Source: Proales similis
Taxonomy: Eukaryota; Rotifera; Eurotatoria; Ploima; Proalidae
Assembly: GCA_019059635.1 (NCBI GenBank)
Contig: JAGVRJ010000001.1
Coordinates: 1,860,001 to 1,924,000 of the forward strand
Direction: 5' to 3'
DNA length: 64,000 bases
Shown: positions 1 through 12,485 of the stretch, piece after piece
Layout of the letters: each line of letters begins with the position of its first letter
Numbering within the stretch: position 1 is the first letter of the stretch
Notes under the pieces: model-generated
What the model was told of the DNA's origin: nothing
The model's database searches: none
What the model saw: the letters and a program-made list of their open reading frames with translations, nothing else
Position numbers and translations under genes: made by a program

Positions 1-425
1 TTGATTCCGATGAAGAGGCAGACTTAAGCAAAATGGACATGGTTTAAATCAGTTATTTTCGATAAAAAAAAGATGAAAATAATTATCTTAATATAAACAT
101 AAGGGAAACAACAAAGGACCCATTAAGCGATGGGACTTTGACTCAACTGAGGACTATGGCAACTACATGAGCTCGCGAGAAGCGCTTCCCAAGTAAATCA
201 GATTAAATTTAATTTGAAAGGGAAAAATTATCATTTGACTCTAGAGCTGCATTCCAATTTGGACAAAAAACTAGTGACGGACGCAAAACAAGACGCATGC
301 AAAATGAACTTTTCAAGAATGAGAGGGCTAAATTGGATAAAGAATGGACAAAAATATCAAAAATTATTGAGAAGAGGAAAGCCGGCGAACACACCGGGCT
401 AGATTTGAAAAGACCTAAAAATTAG
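1..425 (+). CDS. IK: Protein RED / IK splicing factor, C-terminal end (5' partial)
   Basis: The last three exons of the spliceosomal protein RED (IK), a nuclear factor of the activated spliceosome. The frame enters at base 3 and reads an acidic tail ending SKMDM. A 62-nt intron (42-103) follows, then an exon encoding GNNKGPIKRWDFDSTEDYGN and SSREALP. A 52-nt intron (193-244) leads to the final exon (245-425), reading AAFQFGQKTSDGRKTRR and ending in KRPKN. This is the order of the conserved RED C-terminus: the SKMD motif, the RWDFD block, the EALPKAAFQYG block and the basic KRPK end. An AATAAA lies about 60 nt past the stop. The N-terminal RED domain is outside the window. Identification is by recalled family similarity and is strong. 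Confidence 0.93.
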
Positions 426-483
426 TTCTCCCTTCTTAAAACCGATCCCTAGAATGGCGCTTTTATTGATTGTTTTTATGATA

Positions 484-489
484 AATAAA
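484..489 (+). terminator. Poly(A) signal of IK
   Basis: A canonical AATAAA lies about 60 nt downstream of the IK stop codon, in AT-rich sequence with no competing gene. Confidence 0.6.
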
Positions 490-677
490 CAACTCGGGTT
501 GGTTAAAATGTAAAACGAAAGCTTAACGTGTTTTCAAATTTCAAAAAAGTGTTGGCGACCGGATGCATTTTGGAATCTTGAACACACATAATGATCAGGG
601 AAGGAATGAGGACATGAAATTGAATTTTAGTAAAATAAGAATAATAAAAAATCTAACCAATTTTTTAAATTCGAAAA

Positions 678-3278
678 ATGTTAGAGAAGTCTAACAGTAC
701 TGCCAGTTTCAATTGTAATTCAAAAATGATCAAAACACTCTTGGTGTTCATTTTATTTTCAATTATTGAAGCGGAAATATGTGAGGTCACAAAAAAACTC
801 TACAAAAACGTGTCTGTTCTTAGCTGTAGTTTACAAAATTCACAAGACATCAACACTTACATTTCAAGTGCAAAGTTTGATACTTTCAGAACCAATCGTT
901 TTGAGGTGATGATATTGAGTAATCAATGGTCCAAGCTTGTTCTCAATAATGAACTTGAAATTCAAAAGCTCCAAACAGTTTGGGCTTTTAAAGTAGAGAT
1001 AAGTGGATTTGAAAGTATTGGCTTAAACCTTTATTTGACAAGTAAAGCTTCAAACATGTTGATACCGAAAATAACAACTTTTTTTTCTTTTGGCGAACTT
1101 GTCTATGAGCCGGGAAATTTAACAGGTAATAGCTGCGATGTTACCGGGCAAGTCGATGAGGAAAATTCAAAATACGTTCGACTAAACGGGGTTCTATTAT
1201 TTCATAGCAGCATGCGATATAAAAGGTAATGCATGCTAATTTTCATAATCCTTTTTTTGGCTCTGAGTGGAAATTTATCTCATAGAAAAACTTGCCCTCT
1301 GATTTTCGACTACTCTCGCGTAGAACAGATAGAATTTAGAGGAATGACAAGATCTATGATTGCAGTCAATGAGTTAACTTTTCGATCAAAGACTATTGAT
1401 GGCCAACCTCAAGTCATAAACTATGCATGGGATGATGATTTATTTTACCTTTATCTGAATGAGGTGTACCGTCCATATCTTAGTCGTGAATTTTTTTCTG
1501 AACGAATGTTTAACTTTAATTTAATGTCGATTTACATAAGTGGTATTCTGGGTGAGATTCAACCGTCCATATTCCAGGAACTATATGCCAAATTAATATT
1601 TTTGAGATTATGGAATTTTAGGAAATTTTTTGAGCTTAATCAGAAATTTTTATTCGAGCTTGATATTTCTTTCAGAATTACATTTAAACAGGCGAATGAA
1701 CTTGAAGAAAACAACATATATCCTTTGAGAAACAAGCAGACAAGTTGGTTTCAATATGAAGACGAGGCATTTTGCCTTTTTAAATATTTTCCTATATATA
1801 ATGATTTCAACAATATTTTTTACATATTAAACGATTTTGAGCTAAATTTGACCTGTACTATTGTCTGGATTATGACCAATTCGGTGAACAATAGTGAAAT
1901 GCTCGATCGTTTTGCGTCATTTGAGAGACTTGAACTTCGTGATTTTATTCAAAGCAATCCTAGAGTAGAACTTTTGGCGCAAAAATTTCTTTTGGCCGGA
2001 AACTTTACTTCATGGTCAGAAAATAATTGCAATTTTACAAGAATGCAAGAATTGTGTGACATAGAAAATCCGCCAAAGTCGAAAAATTATGAAACATATG
2101 AATATGATGCAATCCTTCGGTTAGAAATGGCCAAATTCATTTTGGTTATAATATTCCAGCCGATTTTCGCAATATTAGGGCTCATAACAAATTTTACTAT
2201 AATCAAGACAAATGAAACTTTGATTTCCTCCAATAAAGGTAGCAGAGAAGGTTCCGGAAAAATTCTATTATATAAAAATAACCTACTTATCTACATAAAA
2301 TACAACGCGTGCTATACTTTCTTTTTTTGCTTGGCAGTTTTGCCCAAAGTTTTGACTGACTGTGTAAAATATAATGGAATCTACTGCTCACCTTTTCTTG
2401 GAAGAAAGCCAATTCAATACTTGAATGTTTTAATTACGATTTACGCAGCTAATGTTTTAAAAATGTGCAGCTCACTGACACAATGTACATATACTCTTTA
2501 TCGATATTTTATGAACAAAACAGCACAAGAAAATCATACATTCGCTTCTCAATTCCTTAAGTATTCAACCATTAAGCTTAATTTTATTATTCTGATTACA
2601 TCCCTTCTTTTGAACTCAGTGTTTATTTTTCTTAATCAAAATTATAGTTTGATGGACATCCAACTGACAAGTGGTTATGACATATTAATGTTTGATTTGG
2701 TCCAAATTAATAGCAAATCTTTGAGAACATTCGCCACCGTCTTGTACGGCTTTGATATAATACTCAATGATGTTTTTTTGATTCTATTTAATGTCTATGT
2801 CGATATAAAACTGTATCGCTTCATAAGAAATAGCCTCGAAAAAAGAAAATCGACACTCCCTGACGCTCAGATCAAAAACGGGAAGAACAATCAAAGTTTA
2901 CAAAAAAGGGAAAATACTAAAAACAATATGACTAGAATCATAATGATCAATGGAATATTGGGTGGCCTTCTCAAAATCCCGCATCTTTTGGCTTCTGCTT
3001 ATGTATACTACGATTTCGTTTATAGGAGAAACTCTTCGCAGCAGCTATCTTCTAATATAATTGGACTAGGTAGGGTGTGCTTTTACATGGGAGCTAGGTT
3101 TGACTCGGCATGTCTTAATTTTTATGAAATAACTGAATCAATGGCCACCCTAACACACTCTATAAATTTTTTCCTCTTGTATAAATTTAATGAACAGTTT
3201 CGCAAAGCATTCACTGCATATTTAGAAAGAGCTAAAAACTTGATATTAAAACCGAAGACCTGTCTAAGACCTGTTTGA
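678..3278 (+). CDS. Orphan seven-transmembrane receptor with large LRR-like ectodomain
   Basis: Two open frames (678-1225 and 1286-3278) join across a 60-nt GT-AG intron (1226-1285) to give about 846 residues. Translation may instead start at the ATG at 726, just before a strong signal peptide (MIKTLLVFILFSIIEA). The ectodomain of about 480 residues carries several N-glycosylation sequons and spaced Leu/Ile/Phe segments that look like degenerate leucine-rich repeats. Seven hydrophobic segments follow, beginning with ILVIIFQPIFAILGLITNF and ending with INFFLLYKFNEQF before a short basic tail. The FNEQF end resembles the NPxxY/helix-8 region of rhodopsin-class receptors, but DRY and NPxxY are not intact. 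The ligand is unknown and I cannot name a close family. Membrane topology is inferred. Confidence 0.75.
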
Positions 3279-3378
3279 AATGAATTTAATTTTTATTAAA
3301 AATTAGTTTGAGTTCAGATATAAAATCAAATCAGAAAATAAATTAACAACTATACTCATCAAAAAACTTAAAAGCTGG

Positions 3379-4731
3379 TCAAAGCTGTTCGACTGGTGTC
3401 ATAGACCCAGTTAAATGAGCCCCTCGGGCAGGAAAATCGATCGAATAGTATGCATGATCAGAATAGGGATGAGTTGGATAATAGTGTGGACTTAGCTCAG
3501 AAATAGAAGAAAAATTTCCATGAGGAGGATAATAACCACTCCATCCGTAGTTAGAAAAACCTTTAGTTTCTAGAGGATAATTGCTGGTATTTTGAACGGG
3601 TAGTAAGTTCGCTTGATCTGAATAGCAGTTTCCGAATTTGTTTTGAATGTATTGCGTCATTGTTCGAGGCTGACCCAGAGTTTGGAATCGAGATGACCAG
3701 TAATCTTCATCAGTTGAACTAGAATATGATGACTCGCTTGAACCAGTTCGGCACATCGAAGTGTTATTTACGCAATTGATTTGATTACTAATAGTCTGTT
3801 CATTACTTGCTATAGCCAATTCATTTGAGCCGCTAAATATTCGTCCTACGTCGATAATTCTCACCGGTTCCAGTGAGTCATTTTGCTTAACTCTGTCATT
3901 CGGCTTATTAATTTGGGTTGTCGAACTCCACAATTCTTCCTGGTGAACTTTGGTTCGTTTACTGCTTAGCCGACTTGGAGCATTTTGATGCATCCGTAAT
4001 TGGCCCAGAACATTTTGAATAACACTGGGTTCTATGTTACAACTAATGGTTGGCTCATTTGGCGAAAGGGGAGAAGTCGCCTCTCCTCCGCTTCCTGATA
4101 GATCTTCTTCGTCACTTCTTTTGCGTTTTTTTGAAGGGAAAGAATTCACTGGAAGCTTTCCTTGTGACATCAGAGTATCCTTGCGTCTACGATTCTGAAA
4201 CCAGATCTTAACTTGGTCTCTAGTAATTCCGATTAGATTGGCAATCATTGTTTTCTGAACACTATTTGGATATTTCATATCAGTATAAATAGCATTGAGA
4301 AGTTCCAGCTGATAGACTGTATAACTAAGTTTTTGTGTATTTGTGTTTATCTTTTGTGTTGTAAAATAAGCAGGGTAGACATGAGGGGTTTTTGCTTGGC
4401 TTCTTGCGGGCTGCGATTCTTCGTCTAATTTTTTGAATCTTGTTGAAGGCTTTTCTTGAGTAACGGTTTGAAAGTAGCTACACGTTCCAGGGTTAGTTGT
4501 GTAGTTTATGCTCAAGTTCGATGGACATGGATTGCTATTGTATGATACACCGCTAAAGGTGTCGCAAACAGTTTCGGATGGTTTGGTAGCAAGAAAAGCA
4601 CCACTGTTACTCCAATAATCTTAAAACAACGATGATCGATGTTTGAAAAATTTTTTACTTCTTTTTTGTTGATTGTTTTACTTACCAGCGTTGAGGGAAG
4701 AGTCCGAGTGAGAAGCTTGGTTAGAATACAT
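3379..4731 (-). CDS. Divergent homeodomain transcription factor
   Basis: Two exons: 4731-4686 (MYSNQASHSDSSLNA) and 4619-3379, split by a 66-nt intron, giving about 428 residues. The homeodomain lies about 90-160 residues in. Helix 1 contains YQLELLNAIY, and helix 3 is the classic QVKIWFQNRRRKD with Ile47, Gln50 and Asn51, so sequence-specific DNA binding is expected. A basic KKRKR stretch and Ser/Pro-rich and Tyr-rich regions follow, typical of regulatory tails. Gln50 and the KIWFQNRR helix fit an ANTP-like or unclassified homeobox. The helix 1-2 region (TDMKYPNSVQKTMIANLIGI) matches no Hox, NK or Paired family I recognise. A TATATAG about 50 nt upstream of the ATG is a plausible TATA box. 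Confidence 0.88.
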
Positions 4732-5377
4732 ATCTGATGCTAGATTGATAAACGTTGATGTAGAATGGTCCGATTCCGCTGCTATATAACAAGCAGTCGC
4801 TCAACAGGATGAGTGGTAGGTGGGCGCGGAAGCAGCAGTGGTAATTAAGAGGTCAGACTAGTATGAAGCTGCAATTTTTAATCAACATCGATAATTAGGA
4901 CGGTCAGGTGATGGTTCCACCCAGGCTACCTGTCTTATTTACTTCCTTTCTCCCTTTCAATTAGGACCTCCAGCCAACCGTTCAAGAAGAGCGAATAAGT
5001 CGAAACAAATAAATTAAATTGGGTCGCTTATAGAATGAGCGAATTGATTAAATTGATTGCACAATTTCAATTAAACCCTGGTCAGACAGTTTTTATCTTC
5101 ACGCACCTAATTTATCGGGCCGTAATTGATTGATAGCTGGAATATGAATAGATATCTCAAATCTCAGCAGAGTCGGGTCTGTCTAAGAGCAGTTGTCACC
5201 AGTTTATTCTTGTGTAATCAATAGAAACCAGTAATTCGCGACGGCGACGGACCTCTCTGATCTAGCCCAAATAAGCTGGGTACTAATCACGATAGGGAAT
5301 TAAAAAGCTGACTTATCGAAAAAGTCTTATTTATTTGAAAAACGACTGATATTCAAACTTTTTTATTTGCTGTTGTT
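4732..5377. other. Intergenic region upstream of the homeobox gene
   Basis: No coding exon is supported here. It holds the presumed homeobox promoter and the 3' flank of the tetraspanin gene. Several ATTA/TAAT homeodomain-type cores (for example the AATTGATTAAATTGATTG stretch near 5040-5060) could be regulatory, but such sites are common by chance. Confidence 0.5.
4783..4789 (-). promoter_or_regulatory. Possible TATA box of the homeobox gene
   Basis: Read on the minus strand, TATATAG lies about 50-60 nt upstream of the homeobox start codon at 4731. The distance suits a core promoter with a short leader. No transcript evidence is available. Confidence 0.4.
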
Positions 5378-6142
5378 TTACATGTACGGATTTAAAGCCG
5401 GATCTCGAAGATTTCGAAACTTGCGTGCAAGCACAACTCCAGATAACTAAAGAGTCAAAGATTAATTTATTTTTTTGGCTGTTGGTGTTATCAATAAGTT
5501 TTACGTCAATAAAGCTAAATAAGAGACCAACAATTCCAGCGACCCGCAGGGATTTCACGATCAAATTCTTAATGATAGGTAAACAAGGCTCGATTGAGGT
5601 GCGCGGGCAGTCCTCTGTTGCATCAGATGCATTATAAAATCCGCAACAGTTGTTTTCGAATTGTGTTTTCCGCCGCGTTTCACTATCCAGTCTTCGCCAT
5701 CCCATTTCGAGCAAATTTGCTTGCGAATCTGTATTTATCAAAGCAAGGCAGATGCATGCAATAATAAATTGAATAAGGAAACACAGGGCCAGTGTGCTCA
5801 TATACTTTTTTACAAGTTTTCATAAGCTTCCTTTTTCTAAATGAAAAACAAAAAGGAACCTACCGTAAAAAGAAGAACTTGGTGATGTTTCAATGTACCC
5901 AAAAGTCCGACCAATGAAATAAGAAACAGAAAGATGCCTGAGAATAAAATGCCGCCCACTATTCCTACAGATACAACACTGATAGAGAGACAATAGGCTG
6001 CGACCGAGATAAGTGTAATCGAAAGTACCTAGGGGAAGATATCAGGAAAGTTTCAAGCCATTCAAACTTAAATACTTACAATATAGAAGAGATTTAGGGC
6101 TATAAGGGCCCGGCGAACAAAATAAAACCCCATAAACGCCAT
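5378..6142 (-). CDS. TSPAN13: Tetraspanin of the TSPAN13/TSPAN31 type
   Basis: Four exons (6142-6080, 6028-5864, 5804-5505, 5446-5378) give 198 residues, close to the roughly 204-210 of the family. Tetraspanins organise membrane microdomains at the plasma membrane. The spliced protein starts MAFMGFYFVRRALIALNLFY. TM2 ends LVGLLGTLKHHQVLLF and TM3 is LALCFLIQFIIACICLALIN. The large loop has the CCG motif (NNCCGFYN), TM4 is interrupted by the last intron, and the tail reads ARKFRNLRDPALNPYM. The KHHQVLLF block and the RNLRDP.LNP tail point to the TSPAN13/31 subgroup. Introns are 49-59 nt. It is divergent from HDHD2, 147 nt away. Confidence 0.93.
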
Positions 6143-6289
6143 TTTACGCTCTTTTTCAGCAACTGATCATAATACACTGCGCGGTACTGAACACACGTTC
6201 GTCAAATTCAATTGCGTATAAAAACCTATGCAGCAACTGCAAATTATGTCTTCATATAATGCAGTGTCTATTCGCAGTTGTCTTTTTAG
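6143..6289. promoter_or_regulatory. Bidirectional promoter region, tetraspanin / HDHD2
   Basis: Only 147 nt separate the divergent start codons at 6142 (minus) and 6290 (plus), so both promoters must lie in this gap or overlap the genes. No TATA box is obvious. Confidence 0.55.
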
Positions 6290-7300
6290 ATGCTACCCTC
6301 GGCAAGACGGGCAGTCTTGGTTGATTTGAGCGGAACTCTTCATATTGAACGCCAGCTCATTCCGGGAACTCTAGAAGCAATCAACCGGTAGGAAATTAAT
6401 TGATAAGTTGTTTAAGTTTGACTCGTTGTCAATTTGCCAAGTCTCAAAAAGGCAGATAAGTTCGACATAAGATTTGTGACCAATACCACCACAGAATCGA
6501 GAGCAGGATTAAAAAGAGCTCTTGACGACCTGGGACTGAATATTGAGCTTAACCAGCTGTTTACTTCTCTTTCCGCTGCGCGGGCCCTAATCGAGCATCG
6601 GAAACTTCGGCCCCTGTTGTTCTTAGAACCATCGGCTTTGGAAGAATTTGAGGGAGTCGCAACATCTGAGCCCAATTCTGTTCTGATTGGTCTGGTCCCT
6701 GAAAAATTCAACTACAATCAATTAAATGAAGCTTTCAGGTTATTCTCAAACATTCTACTTCTTGGCTCTCTACTAATCAATGAAATTGACAGGATACTAA
6801 TAAAAGGAGCCCCTCTGATCGCTGTGCACAAGGCAAGATATTTTAAAAAACATGATGGGTTGGCGCTTGGTCCAGGTAGCATGATAGGCCGTGAGGCTAA
6901 TTGCTTAATTACCGAATGAAATTAATTCCTGTTGTCTTAAATCACTCCTAAAGGTGCATTTGTTTCTGCGCTTGAATACTCGACAGATGTTAAAGCAGAA
7001 GTAGTCGGGAAACCTAACCCTCAGTTTTTTCTATCGTCAATTAACGGCCTCGAGGTGGTTCCCGAAGACTGCATTATGATTGGCGATGTGAGGAAATGTT
7101 TGTTTTATATTCTTCTTAGTTTTCAACTCGTTGGAAAGGATGCCAGAGACGATATTCAAGGTGCCCACGAGGCTGGCATGAATGGAATACTAGTTAAAAC
7201 TGGAAAGTATAGAGATGGAGATGAAAAAAAACTTGGCAAGGCGCCATTGATGGTTGCTCGAGATTTTGCTGAAGCGGTCGATTTTCTATTGAAAAATTGA
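6290..7300 (+). CDS. HDHD2: Haloacid dehalogenase-like hydrolase, HDHD2 family
   Basis: Five exons (6290-6387, 6442-6738, 6793-6875, 6954-7087, 7139-7300) give 257 residues; the human protein has 259. HDHD2 is a HAD-fold hydrolase of the phosphatase type with no firmly known substrate. HAD motif I appears as VLVDLSGTLH near residue 10. Motif II is RFVTNTTTESR, the cap region contains HKARYFKKHDGLALGPG, the conserved lysine lies in VGKPNP and motif IV is IMIGD/DARDDIQGA. Introns of 51-78 nt match the genomic stop codons between frames. The second position of motif I is Ser rather than Asp, as in vertebrate HDHD2, so activity may be altered across the family. Very confident assignment. Confidence 0.95.
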
Positions 7301-7466
7301 ATTCATTGGCTTTAATGACTCGGTCAACTTTTATTGTGCTGTTAGCGAAATAAAAGTTATTGGAAAAGATATCTGGTTATCCTATCAAATGAAATTAATT
7401 TTCTTCGAATAAAAACCTCGTCCGATTTTGCGTTGAAAAAAAAAACAAACAAACCGAATTTCATAG

Positions 7467-10291
<2,825 letters not shown>

Positions 10292-10612
10292 TGAATAGAA
10301 ATGCTCTCTGATTTATGAACGTAAATAGTTAAGGTTTCCTTCAAACTTATTAATCTTGCCCTCCGCCACGAAATTGAAGGCTTTATGTATGCGAAATTAG
10401 TCCCTTGTGCGACTATGCAAGTATAGATGTAGAGGTTGATGCATTCAGCACCGAATTAAACGCGGCATAAATAGCTTTCAAAATATTTTTGTCAAATCTG
10501 CCTCATTCGGACGCATTATGGCCATAGGCATTATGGCATATGGCTAAAGTTCTTAAACATGTTGATTCAATTGCCACAAAAATTTTATTCTATACTTCAA
10601 CAAAGATTTAAA
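10292..10612. other. Intergenic, TBC1D23 promoter and SCHIP1 3' flank
   Basis: About 320 nt between the TBC1D23 start codon and the SCHIP1 stop, both minus strand. It must hold the SCHIP1 3'UTR and the TBC1D23 promoter. A local repeat of GGCATTATGGC/CATATGGC type occurs near 10517-10543. No coding exon is supported. Confidence 0.5.
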
Positions 10613-11808
10613 TCAATTAGGATATCTCACTTTGAAGCGACTAAGCTGGTGCTTCAAGAATTTAAAACTCAAAAGTCGTGATTCTGATTGAACTGAATTC
10701 GATTCTTTTTGTTTGGATTTGAGAGTTTCGGCCCTGGAAAGTAGCTCACCGAGACGTCTAATTATCATTTTATTTTATTTGCCAAGTTTTTTTTAACAGA
10801 ATAGTTACGAACTTGTTCACGTCGTCTACGTCCAGAAGAATGGCGTCTTGCTGCATGTGTAGTTCGTCACGGATCATCAATAGTTTAGTTAAATCGTCGT
10901 TTATATCTAAATGATCCGTTTAGGGTTTAACTGCTATTGGCTGATTTTCCCTTCTTACCCTCTATCTGGTTACAAAGGTCATTCACAATAACTTGAAGCT
11001 GTCCTATGTTCATATCGAGAATACTCTCACGTTCCAAAGGTTTCATTCCATATGATGGTAGTCCAACCTATTCAAAAACCTAGTAGATCTACTTCAAACC
11101 AGGTTTGGGGCAATCTTACAATATCTGCGATCGGAGACGGCTTGGGTTGAATGTTCTCTGAAAGAAATTTGCTTCTTTGTACAACTGCTAGATTCTTCTT
11201 CACTGTTTCCTGTTGGGTCAAAATGAGCCTTGGTTTCAATTCAGACATGTACAAGAATTACTTCTAGCTTGGTTTGAAACTCTCTGAGCTGTGACTGCTG
11301 ATTTGAATCACAACTAAATTCAAACTCTGGGAGTTTTTGAATATTTTCATTTTCACTGTCCTCATCTGTCTCATTGATAAAACAAATTTGTAGATTCTGA
11401 GCCACCATGGTTTTAGAATTTCGAAAGTAGCCCGAGGTCAAACGCTCCGATCGACAAGGACTGTTCGGCATCGCTGCCAGTCGGTGTCTAATTTCTTCAC
11501 GCTCTAGGGAACCAGTCTTTCGGAGTTTACAAGTTGAATAAATGAATTGATTTCAATTATTTTCGATCAATGTGTGTGCTTACTTTTGTTGTCTCTCTAT
11601 TGGCACAAAGTTTAGATTCGAGTTCATTCCAATCTAGTTGTGGAATTTGATACTCCGAATCTTGATCATTGATTTCTCTAGCTATCAGGAGATAATTGAT
11701 CGTCTCATGCCATAGTTTGATAAACAGAATCCTACCCTTGTCCAAGAGGGATCCAAAGCTTTCGTAAGCTTCCACCTCATTTTGGTCACTTTTTGCTTGT
11801 ATGTTCAT
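10613..11808 (-). CDS. SCHIP1: Schwannomin-interacting protein 1 homologue
   Basis: Six exons. SCHIP1 is a coiled-coil adaptor that binds the NF2 product and ankyrin-associated cortical complexes. The spliced protein has the family signatures in order. An EREEIRHRL block is followed by NLQICFINETDEDSENE. Next come a basic helix ending in KPSPIADI and the highly conserved C-terminal coiled coil, MNIGQLQVIVNDLCNQIE and then IRDELHMQQDAILLDVDD. The last exon adds RLGELLSRAETLKSK and a basic tail ending RYPN. Introns fall after the codons at LE, ADI, IE and VNK and measure about 50-60 nt. The first 75 residues (from MNIQAKSDQNEV) are not recognised and could be lineage-specific; further 5' exons are possible. 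Confidence 0.9.
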
Positions 11809-12485
11809 ATTGATTATTCAAAGGCCGAATACTGATCGTATGTCCGTAGATACCAGTTCGGAATAGATAGTACCTGAAAGGTGTTACAAATATTGAATAC
11901 AGACCCCCAAGTAGTCTTATAATATGCTTCCCCAGTTATTGCTAATTAATCTGTTCGGTATCATGAACCTATTTTAGAATCCGGAGAGCAAAGTTTCTTT
12001 CTCTTCTCTGTACCTGTAACAGAACAGAAACTCTGAGTGAGAAGGCAAGAACCAATTCAAGTTTCAACATAACTTAAAAATGAATGTAGACGAAAAATCG
12101 TTATCTCGGCGGAGAAAAAACGAAACAGAGGAAACAGATAGGAAATTTGACCAAATAACAAGAAATGCTAATAAAATCATCACATCTTTTCAACTTGATA
12201 TCAGCAAAAGATGCTTCGAGCTCAGTCGAAATGATCTTTAAGCATGAAGTATAAGTGAATTCATCAGTTATATGGCCAGAGAGGCGCGTTAATAGAGAGC
12301 GCGTATCATATTAAGTGCATTTTGGCGAGGTTCTGGGCATATTCTCAATTTAAGATTTCATGGTTTCTGAAAAGATTGTTTGGAAAAATGTATAGTTTAT
12401 TTTGCAAGACACATGTCATGCATACCACAACAACCAAATGAGGGCGGTGAGCGTGCGACGGCAATTCAGGGTTTAGTTGGTAGGC
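11809..12485. other. Divergent intergenic region, SCHIP1 / SETD2
   Basis: Presumed promoters of SCHIP1 (minus) and SETD2 (plus). It contains one short open frame (12080-12241), listed separately. A possible upstream mini-exon ATGAGGGCG followed by GTGAGC sits near 12440-12455, so the SETD2 leader might be spliced. Confidence 0.4.
12080..12241 (+). CDS. Small open frame, 53 residues, charged helical peptide
   Basis: An ATG at 12080 opens a 53-codon frame rich in Lys, Arg, Glu and Asn (MNVDEKSLSRRRKNETEETD at its start). It lies upstream of SETD2 and has a predicted amphipathic, helical character. I do not recognise it. It could be a small gene, a SETD2 upstream ORF or chance. Confidence 0.2.
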   Translation: MNVDEKSLSRRRKNETEETDRKFDQITRNANKIITSFQLDISKRCFELSRNDL

